From positions 10,230,001-10,294,000 of the forward strand of contig NZ_CP034550.1 of the NCBI RefSeq assembly GCF_009498035.1: a stretch of 64,000 nucleotides of DNA, read 5' to 3'. Source of the stretch: Saccharothrix syringae (lineage in GTDB: Bacteria; Actinomycetota; Actinomycetes; Mycobacteriales; Pseudonocardiaceae). This document shows positions 31,590-39,300 of this stretch, in pieces (positions within the stretch are counted from its first letter, which is position 1; each line of letters starts with the position of its first letter). The notes under the pieces are model-generated. The model ran no database searches and was not told the origin of the DNA. It saw nothing but the letters and a program-made list of their open reading frames with translations. A program made the position numbers and the translations under genes.

Positions 31590-34322
31590 TCAGTGGGTGG
31601 GGGCTTCCTGGTTGGCGACCTCGACCAGGGCGCCGTCGGCGATCATGTCGTCGATCGACTTCGGCATCAGGTAGGCGGTGCCGCCGCCCGGCTGCTCGAA
31701 CCACGGCACGGCCACGCCGGTCAGCACCTCGACCGGGCGGCGCAGGCGGTACACCCGGTAGGGGCGGTTGACCCACGACGGCACGAGCGAGCGCTGCGGG
31801 AACGGGGTGCCCGCGGCGTAGACCAGGTTGCCCGAGCCGTCGCCGAAGCGGTCGACCTCCATGCCCGGCGGCAGCTCGGTCATCTTCTTGTGCCGGAACA
31901 GGGTGAGCGGCGGTTCGCCGCTCATCGGGTTGATCGGCCACGTGCGCGACGACTTCGGCTCCGGCTGGCGGTCCTGGCGGTCGGCGGGCGGGACGGGGCC
32001 GGCGGGCGGTTCGACCGGCGGGCGCCGGTCCGGCGGCGCGGGGCGGCGCGGCGGCTGGGGCTCCTCGCGGAAGCCGTTGTTCACCGGCGGGCGCGGGCGC
32101 TGCTGGGGCGGCGGGGGCGGTGGCGGCAGCGGGTTCGGGCGCGGCGGGCGGCGGTGCGCGAGGACCAGCTTGCCGACGAGGTAGGCGGCGGCGTCCTCGA
32201 CGCGGTCGAAGCGGACCGGGTTGGTGGGGCCGTGGTCGAACCACGACACCTCCCAGTCCTGGCCCTCGGTGCGCAGCAGCCACGTGCGGTCGGCCGGTTC
32301 GCCGCCGAACCGGTAGGCGGCGGGCGGCACGTCGAACTCGTCGAGCGCGCGCCGGACGTTGGCCAGCTCCCGCTCCTCCTCCGGGGTGACCTGGCGTGGC
32401 TCGACCACCTGCGGCGGCGGGGGCGGGGTGGGGGTCGCGTCGCGGAACGGTTGCGCGGCCTCGGCGAACCGGTCGGGCGCCTGGTCGGCGAAGGGCGGCG
32501 GCACCTGTTCGGCGAACTGGCCGGCGGGCGGCGCGTCCGTGAACCGGTCGGCCGGCGGCGCGTCCGCGAACCGGTCGGCCGGCGGGGCGTCGGCGAACCG
32601 GTCGGGCTGCGGTGCCTGGTCGGCGGGCTCCGGTCGCTGGTCGGTGAACTGGGCCGGGGCGTCGGTGAACTGCGTGGGGGGCTCGGCGTACTGGGTCGGG
32701 GTGTCGACGAACGGCGCGGGCTCCTGCTCCGCGTGCGACCCGGCCCCCTGCGCGGCCTCCTCGGCGAACGGCTGCTCCGCGAACTGCCGCTCAGCGAAGG
32801 GCTGCTCAGCGAAGGGCTGCTCGTCGAACGACCGCTCGGCGAACGGCTGCTCGGCCGCCTCCTCGAAGTCGTGCCGGTCGTGCTCGTGCCGGTCGTGCTC
32901 GTGCCGGTCGTGCTCGTCGAACCGGGCGTCCTCGCGCTCCCCGGCACCCTCGTCGTCCCCACCCACCGGGGGCGCGTCGAACGGCTCGTCCTCGCGCGCC
33001 TGGTAGAGCTGCTCCTGGTCGACCTCGAACTCGGCGGTCACCTCGTCCGGCGTCGGCTGCTCCACCACCGGCTCGGCGGGCGCCTCCTCGCGCGCCTGCG
33101 CGGCGGGCTCCTCCGGGGCCTCCCCGCCCCGCGCGGGCTCCGGCTCCTCGTCCGAGAACGGGTTCCACGCCTGCGTGTCGTTCAGCTCCCGCTGCTCGTA
33201 CTGGGCGGGCGTGAACAGGTCCATGCCCTCCACGTAGGTCTCGCGCCGGTACCGGTCGTCGATGACCGGGCCGTCCTCCTCGAACCGCACCCGGTACGGC
33301 GGCCCGTCCTGCTCGTACTCGACGGCCTCCGGCTTGACGTCGCCCAGGTCGGCGGTCCGCTCGACGTCGGCCCGCCCGCCCGGCTCGTCGTCGCCCACCA
33401 GCTCCGGCAGCGGCGCCGCGACCGTCGCGCCCACCTCGGCCGGCGGCTCGGCGGACGCCTCGACCGGTTCGGCCACCGGCAGCGCGGTGCCCTGCGGCGC
33501 GGCCGGCGCGCCGAGGTTCGCCGCGGCGGCGACGCGCGCCTCCTCGGTCACCTCCGGCAGCACGAAGTCCTGCGCCTTGGCCCGCTCCACCAGCTCCGGC
33601 TCCGGCGGCACGCCGTAGGCCCGCAGGTAGTAGCCGACCGCCGCGGGCCAGATCCACAGCCCGTCGGTCTGGAACGCCACCGGCACCACCTGCGGCGCGT
33701 CCGGGTTCAGCACGTCCGCGTCGAACCCGCGCCCCACCACCGCGACCGGCGCGCGGTCGAGGTAGCTCAGCAGCAGGTCGCGGTCGGCCTCGGCCACGGG
33801 CGGTCGGTTCACCGACGGCCGGCCGCCGGGTCCCGCGCCGTCGAAGACGCGGGCCGTGCGGAACGCGCGGGGCGGCGGCGGTGCCTGCTGGAGCTTGCGG
33901 CGCAGCCAGTCCGGCACGTTCTCGTCCGTGCGCGGGAAGAACCGCATCTCGTCCAGGTACGCCTGCGGTGGCGGCGGGGTCTGCCAGGAGGGCTCGTTGC
34001 GGTCGAAGTCCAGGTTGTAGCTGGACGGGTGGTCGAGCTGGTAGCGGGCGTTGGACCAGCTGCCCCGGCCCTCCCGGTACATGCCCGCGCGCAGCCGCGC
34101 GAACAGCGCCGCCACCTCCTGGGGCGGCGACCAGGCGCGCAGGGCACCGTCGGCCGACCTGACCTCGGCGGACAGCTCGGAGTACCGACCCGTCGCGCGG
34201 TACTCCGCCGTCACGTGGCGCCACTCCTCGGGAGCGGCCCGCATCAGCGTGAGGCCGATCTGCTTGACCAGTGCATCCTGCTCGGTCGGGTTCAGCGGCT
34301 TCAGCTCGGACACGTGCAACAT
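31590..34322 (-). CDS. TNT-domain toxin 1 (910 aa) with N-terminal YezG/DUF600-like domain
   Basis: Predicted NAD-glycohydrolase toxin. Residues about 1-145 form a domain homologous to the separate 156-aa protein at 35929 (GRGSW, FPRTDENVPDWLRRKL). Residues about 170-260 are an alpha/beta segment shared with toxin 2 (FQTDGLWIWPAAVGYYLRAYGV). A long Pro/Glu/Gln low-complexity linker follows, including HEHDR and FAEQP/FADAPPADR repeats. The last ~105 residues are the TNT domain: LPPGMEVDRFGDGSGNLVYAAG with the conserved Arg, RPYRVYRL, and VPWFEQPGGGTAYLM with the catalytic-site Gln. ATG 34322 follows GGGGGAAG. Its stop abuts the long inverted repeat. Confidence 0.85.
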   Translation of the reverse strand: MLHVSELKPLNPTEQDALVKQIGLTLMRAAPEEWRHVTAEYRATGRYSELSAEVRSADGALRAWSPPQEVAALFARLRAGMYREGRGSWSNARYQLDHPSSYNLDFDRNEPSWQTPPPPQAYLDEMRFFPRTDENVPDWLRRKLQQAPPPPRAFRTARVFDGAGPGGRPSVNRPPVAEADRDLLLSYLDRAPVAVVGRGFDADVLNPDAPQVVPVAFQTDGLWIWPAAVGYYLRAYGVPPEPELVERAKAQDFVLPEVTEEARVAAAANLGAPAAPQGTALPVAEPVEASAEPPAEVGATVAAPLPELVGDDEPGGRADVERTADLGDVKPEAVEYEQDGPPYRVRFEEDGPVIDDRYRRETYVEGMDLFTPAQYEQRELNDTQAWNPFSDEEPEPARGGEAPEEPAAQAREEAPAEPVVEQPTPDEVTAEFEVDQEQLYQAREDEPFDAPPVGGDDEGAGEREDARFDEHDRHEHDRHEHDRHDFEEAAEQPFAERSFDEQPFAEQPFAERQFAEQPFAEEAAQGAGSHAEQEPAPFVDTPTQYAEPPTQFTDAPAQFTDQRPEPADQAPQPDRFADAPPADRFADAPPADRFTDAPPAGQFAEQVPPPFADQAPDRFAEAAQPFRDATPTPPPPPQVVEPRQVTPEEERELANVRRALDEFDVPPAAYRFGGEPADRTWLLRTEGQDWEVSWFDHGPTNPVRFDRVEDAAAYLVGKLVLAHRRPPRPNPLPPPPPPPQQRPRPPVNNGFREEPQPPRRPAPPDRRPPVEPPAGPVPPADRQDRQPEPKSSRTWPINPMSGEPPLTLFRHKKMTELPPGMEVDRFGDGSGNLVYAAGTPFPQRSLVPSWVNRPYRVYRLRRPVEVLTGVAVPWFEQPGGGTAYLMPKSIDDMIADGALVEVANQEAPTH

Positions 34323-34390
34323 CTTCCCCCGCGACGCACCGTACCCGCACGGGACCCCGCTGGGCCGAACGGACTAATAACGCCCCGCGT

Positions 34391-35932
34391 TCACCCCTGG
34401 ACCTTCGGTGGCGGCGGCTGCGTGGTCACCTCCGGCACCTCCACCAGGGTCCCGTCCGCCAGCAGGTCCTGCACCGACGTGGCGAGGAAGTAGCCCGTGC
34501 CGCCGCCGACCTGCCCGAACCACGGCACCGCGACGCCCTGGAGCGCGGGCACCGGCTTCTGCACCCGATACACGTGGTAGCGGCGGTTCAGCCAATCCGG
34601 TGGCAGCGAGCGGTTGCCGAACATCGTGCCCGCCGCGTAGACGAGGTTGCCGGCCTCGGTGCCGAACCGATCCAGTTCGGTGCCGACCGGCAGGACCACG
34701 GGCTCGCGGTCGCGGAACAGCGACAGCGGCGGCTCGTCGGGCAGCGGCTGGATGTCCGGCACGAGCCGCACCGCGTCGGGCCGGGCGGCGGCCTGGCCCG
34801 CCCGCACCCCGTCCAGGTCCGGGCGCCACAGCAGCTCGGCGAGCAGCGCCTTCGCCGCGTCCACGGCGTGCTCGTGCACGCGCGGCCTGCCGTGCGGGCC
34901 GCGGCTGCCGTCCCAGAACTGCACCTGCCAGCCGGACGGGCCGGGCGCGGGCTCGATCACCAGCGCGTCCGGCTTGGGCTCGACGATGCCGTACTCGTCC
35001 TCGCCCACCCCGAAGTGGTCCAGCCGCGCCTTGAGCTGCTCCAGCGCCCGCCGGTCGGCCTCGGTGATCACCCGCGGGTGGTACTCGGGCAGCTCGGCGC
35101 CCGGCGCGCGCCCGGTGGCCACGGCGGTCGCCGCGGCCTCGGCCTGCGGCGACACCTCGGGCACGGCGTAGCCGTTGTCGCGGATGTGCTGCACGAGCTG
35201 CGGGACCGGCGCGACGCGGTGCTTGCGCAGGTAGTAGGCCACCGCGCCGGGCCACACCCAGGTGCCGTCGGTGTGGAAGGACAGCGGGACGGCGGCCGTC
35301 GCGGACGGGTCGAGCACGTCCGGCCCGTAGGAGCGGGCGGCCAGCACGACCGGCGCGCCCTCCAGGTAGGCCAGGACGTCGTCGAGCTCCTGCGGGTGCA
35401 CGGCCGGCCGGTCGCGCACCTGGCCGTCGGCCCCGTCGAACACCGGCGCCGCGTGGATCAGGCCCGGGTCGATCCGGGCGGCGCCGACCTGGGCCGGCGC
35501 GGCGAGCCCGGCGCGTTCCCGCAGCCACGCGGGCAGCGCGTCGTCGTCGCGCGGGTAGGTCTCCAGCTCTTCGAGGTAGTGCTCCCGCGCCGGCGGCCGG
35601 GTCCAGTCCGGCTCCTGGTCGCGGTTGAACTCCGCCGAGTAGGTGTCGGGGTGCACGAGGTGGAACTTCACCGACAGCCAGGTGCCCCGGCCCGGCCGCG
35701 CCATGCCGTCGCGCAGCTGCACGAAGAACGGCAGCGCGGCCTCGGGCAGCTCCCACTCGAACGACGAGCCGAACATGGTCAGCCCGGAGACCTGCGCCTC
35801 CAGGTGGCGGCCGACCATCCGGAAGTCGACCCACAGCTGCTCCCAGTCGCCCGGCAGGCGCTGCACCAGCAGCGTGGTGACCGAGCCGAGGACGGCGTTC
35901 TGGTCCTCGACGTCGAGCTGGGGGGCGGTCAT
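34391..35932 (-). CDS. TNT-domain toxin 2 (513 aa) with N-terminal YezG/DUF600-like domain
   Basis: Same plan as toxin 1 but with a short linker. Residues about 1-150 match the stand-alone protein and toxin 1 (GRGTWLSVKFHLVHPDTYSAEF, YPRDDDALPAWLRER). Residues about 185-270 carry FHTDGTWVWPGAVAYYLRKHRV. The last ~110 residues are TNT: LPVGTELDRFGTEAGNLVYAAG, RRYHVYRV, VPWFGQVGGGTGYFL, then a Pro-rich tail. In the M. tuberculosis toxin this fold hydrolyses NAD+ and NADP+. The ATG at 35932 overlaps the stop of the 156-aa gene, so the pair are translated together. Confidence 0.88.
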   Translation of the reverse strand: MTAPQLDVEDQNAVLGSVTTLLVQRLPGDWEQLWVDFRMVGRHLEAQVSGLTMFGSSFEWELPEAALPFFVQLRDGMARPGRGTWLSVKFHLVHPDTYSAEFNRDQEPDWTRPPAREHYLEELETYPRDDDALPAWLRERAGLAAPAQVGAARIDPGLIHAAPVFDGADGQVRDRPAVHPQELDDVLAYLEGAPVVLAARSYGPDVLDPSATAAVPLSFHTDGTWVWPGAVAYYLRKHRVAPVPQLVQHIRDNGYAVPEVSPQAEAAATAVATGRAPGAELPEYHPRVITEADRRALEQLKARLDHFGVGEDEYGIVEPKPDALVIEPAPGPSGWQVQFWDGSRGPHGRPRVHEHAVDAAKALLAELLWRPDLDGVRAGQAAARPDAVRLVPDIQPLPDEPPLSLFRDREPVVLPVGTELDRFGTEAGNLVYAAGTMFGNRSLPPDWLNRRYHVYRVQKPVPALQGVAVPWFGQVGGGTGYFLATSVQDLLADGTLVEVPEVTTQPPPPKVQG

Positions 35933-36399
35933 GCGTTCTGCTCCTCGGTGCTCGCCTCGACGAGCTTGGCGCGCAGCCAGTCGGGGACGTAGGCGTCGTC
36001 ACGGGGGAAGACCTGGAGGTCCCGGGCGAAGTCGGCGGCCGGGACCGGCGGCGTGAACAGCGGGTCGTGGTCGAAGTTGTAGGTGATGTCGATGCGGACC
36101 GGCGCGTTGACCACGCACCGCGCCGAGAACCACGTGCCGCGACCCGGCTGGTGCAGCACCTGCCGCATCTCCTGGAACGCCGCGGTCAGGCCCTCCGGCG
36201 GGAACACGTCGGGCGTGCTCCCGTCCGGCATGTAGACCGTCATCGCCACGTCCTGCACGGCCACCGTCATCCGCACCAGCACGTCGATCCGCCGGAAGCC
36301 CTCCGGAGCGACGTCCAGCAGCATGCCGCCGATCAGCTGGAGCAGCTCGTCGTGGCGCTGCTCAGAAGTCGGCCGGCCAGAGGGCTGCGTTGTGCTCAT
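35929..36399 (-). CDS. Stand-alone YezG/DUF600-like protein (156 aa), probable immunity or adaptor
   Basis: Sits between the giant toxin and toxin 2, overlapping the former by 38 bases and the latter by ATGA. The sequence has the YezG/DUF600 layout (helix, three strands with QDVAMTVYMPDGS, then GRGTWFSARCVVN, YNFDHDPLF and a final FPRDDAYVPDWLRAKL). The same GRGTW and FPRDD...PDWLR marks are at the N-termini of both TNT proteins, so all three are homologous. YezG-type proteins are antitoxins in LXG-toxin systems, and position right after a toxin is the classical place for immunity. An adaptor role is the alternative. Confidence 0.7.
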   Translation of the reverse strand: MSTTQPSGRPTSEQRHDELLQLIGGMLLDVAPEGFRRIDVLVRMTVAVQDVAMTVYMPDGSTPDVFPPEGLTAAFQEMRQVLHQPGRGTWFSARCVVNAPVRIDITYNFDHDPLFTPPVPAADFARDLQVFPRDDAYVPDWLRAKLVEASTEEQNA

Positions 36400-39300
36400 T
36401 CGGGTAGCTCCTGACGTAGATCTCGGTGGTGCCGTCGTCGAGCGTCACGCGCCAGCGCGTCTGGTACGTGTGCGGGTGCCGTTGCAGCGGGTCTCTCAGG
36501 GCGAACGTGTCGATCATCTCGACCGTACCGCCGGACCTCATGAACGCGGCGCGGTCCCGCTCCATGCGGTGCCAGGTCTCCTCGGTGACGAACGCCGGCC
36601 GCTCGTTGCCCTGGTTCTGGTCGCGCTGCTGGCTCGACTGGTTGGCCGCCTCGCCGGGACCACCGGTCTCGTTGCCCTGGTGGTGCCCGCCGTCGGAGAG
36701 CTTCCGGCCGTTCGAGTCCACCTCGCCGTGCGTGCCCACGTCGAGCTGCGCGGCGCTGTCGCGGCGGATCGCCCCGCCCGAGGACAGGTCGGGCCGGCCG
36801 GTCGTGGCGACCGTCTCGCCGTCGCCGTTGGTGCGGCCGCGCCACGTGTCGTTGTCCGCGACCAGCACGGCGTTGGGCAGCGGGTTGTTCAGGTCGGGGC
36901 TGAACGGGCGGAACGTGTGGACGTGCGAGGTGGTGCCGTCGCCGCCGGTCTGGAACGTGCCGTAGCCCTGGCCCTTGTGGTCGTCGAGCACGAACCGGGT
37001 GTTCGGCGGCAGGTCGGCGCGGGCCGAGAACGGGTCCCGGTTGTCGTACGGGCGCAGCACGGCGTCGCGCTGCTGCTGCGTCCAGCCGCTGGTGTCGCCG
37101 CCGACCACCTGGACCGAGTACTGCCACTCGCCGTCGACCTTGACGCGCTCGACGGCCAGCCGGACCTCGCCGTTGGCGGGCGTCGGCCAGTGCTGCGCGG
37201 GCTGCTCGGCCCGGCCGAGGCCGTAGAAGCCGTCGGAGGTGATCTGCGCGTGCGCCGGTGCCCGCGTGATCTCGTTGTTCACCCGGCTGCGCTGGCCCGA
37301 GAAGGTGTCCTCGAACACCACGTGGCCGTGCTCGTCGGTGAGGAACCGGCCGCGGTGCTGGCCGTGCTCGTCGGAGACGACGTACTCGGTGTTCGGGTCG
37401 TGCAGCTGGCCGGGCCGGCTGAACGGCTCGCCCTGCGCCAGGTCGGTGACCGGGGTCTGCCTGGTCGTGGTCGGCTCGGTGCGCGCCACGGCGTCCTGCG
37501 GGTGGCCGTCGGCGTTGGTGGTGAACTCCTGGTGCAGCGGCCCGCGGTCGATGTTGTAGTTCACGCCGCGCCCGGCGTGCGTGACCTCGGGGTTGCGGGT
37601 GTCGTTGGCCAGGTAGTCCGGTGCGGCCACCCACCTGGGCAGACCCGTGGCGTCGGTCTGCACCGTGCCCCGGTACGTGCCGTCGGTGTCGTAGACCTCC
37701 ATGCGCGTGTCCGGCGGGAGGTCGGTGCGGGCGGTGAACGCCTCGCCCGGCCGGGGCGCGAGCGGGTGGTTCGCGTCGATCACCTGGCGGCCGTTGGCGG
37801 GCTCGGGGACCGGCTCGACCGGCACGGTGCGCTCGACCGGGACGACCCGGTCGCCGACCTTGATGGTGTCCTGCGTGGTCGCCCGCGTGCCGTCCGGGTT
37901 GGCCACGAACACGTCGTGCCGGTGACCGACCTCGACGCGGTAGTGGGCGTTCGGCGCGGGGTGCCTGACCTCCGGGTTGTCGCCGTGGCGGGTGTTCGGC
38001 GCGACGGCGTCGACGTAGACCCGGCCGTCGGCGTCGACGTGGATGGTGGTGCGGACGTTGCCGTCCTCGCCCAGCACGGTGATCCGCGTGTTGGGCGGCA
38101 GGTCCTCGCCGCTGCGGAAGTACGACTGGTCGTCGCGCAGGCTCACCCGGCGCTCGTGCTCGGTGTGCGGGGCCGACCACGGCTCCTGCACCTGCGGCTC
38201 GATGTCCTGGCGGCCGCGGTGGGCCTGGTCGTCGCCCGCCAGGTCGCCCTTCGGCTCGTGGCCGGGCGGCATGCCGTTCTCGCCGACCGGGGCGTGCGTG
38301 CCGTCGGGCTCGAACGCGTGCCAGCCGCCGTCCGGCGGGATCCGCGGGCCGCCGGCCTCGTTGGGCGAGCTGGCGTAGACGTTGCCGTGCTGGTCGGACC
38401 AGGCGAGGGTGTCCGGCGCGATGACCCGCTGGCCGGTCTCGCGGGCCACGTGCGCGGCGAGGCTGTTCTCCCCGCCCGCGCCCGCGTCGCAGCCGACCAG
38501 GACGATCGGCCGGCCCGCCAGGTCCGGGTGGTTGTTGATCAGCTCGACCAGCTCGGCGCGGGTGTAGTGCGTGTCGCCGATGCGGACGCCGTCGCCGTCG
38601 GTGTGGATGTCGAGGACGACGTGGTCGTCGCTGCGCGGGATGCGGGCGGACAGGTCGCGCAGCCGGTCCTCGGTGTGCAGGGCGACGCCCGAACCGGTGA
38701 CCTGGCTGTTGCGGATGGCCTGGTCGACGCGCTGGGACACCTCGCCGAGCGGGATCGGGCCCCGGTGGGCGACCGCGCCGAGGTCCGGGTTCGGGACGGG
38801 GTTCGCGGGGCCGTCCGCCGGGGTGTAGTCGTCGAACGCGCCGTTCCGCGCGTCGGCGACCGACGCGGTGTCGGGCCTGAGCACGTTGCCGTCGCGGTCG
38901 AACGTGCCGAAGTCGGGCGCGAGCACCCGGCCGTCGGCGGGCGGCACGTCGACCTCGCGCATGATGCCGAGGTCGATCAGCCGCTGCACGCTCATCCGGC
39001 CCGTGGCGGGGTCGACGAGGTCCGGGCTCGCCACCGGCTGGAGCTGGCGGGCGCCGCCGTCCTGGTCGAACGCCGGGGCGACGGTGGACAGCTCGACGGT
39101 GAGCGGGGCGTCCAGGACGTAGACGTGGTAGCCCTTGCCGAGGCTGTCGGGCATGATCGCGCGCTCGCCGAAGCCGTACGGCTTGCCGTCCGGGCCCAGC
39201 GGGGAGAGGAAGTCGCCGCCCGGGGAACCGAACCGGTCGAGCACGGTGCCCGCCGGCAGCTCCACGACCACGCGCGGGCCGTCCGCGCCCTGGTTCGGCG

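Noticed and set aside
31485..34493. 1002-codon plus-strand frame
   Set aside because: Antisense of the TNT toxin gene; it begins inside the inverted repeat and has no ribosome site.
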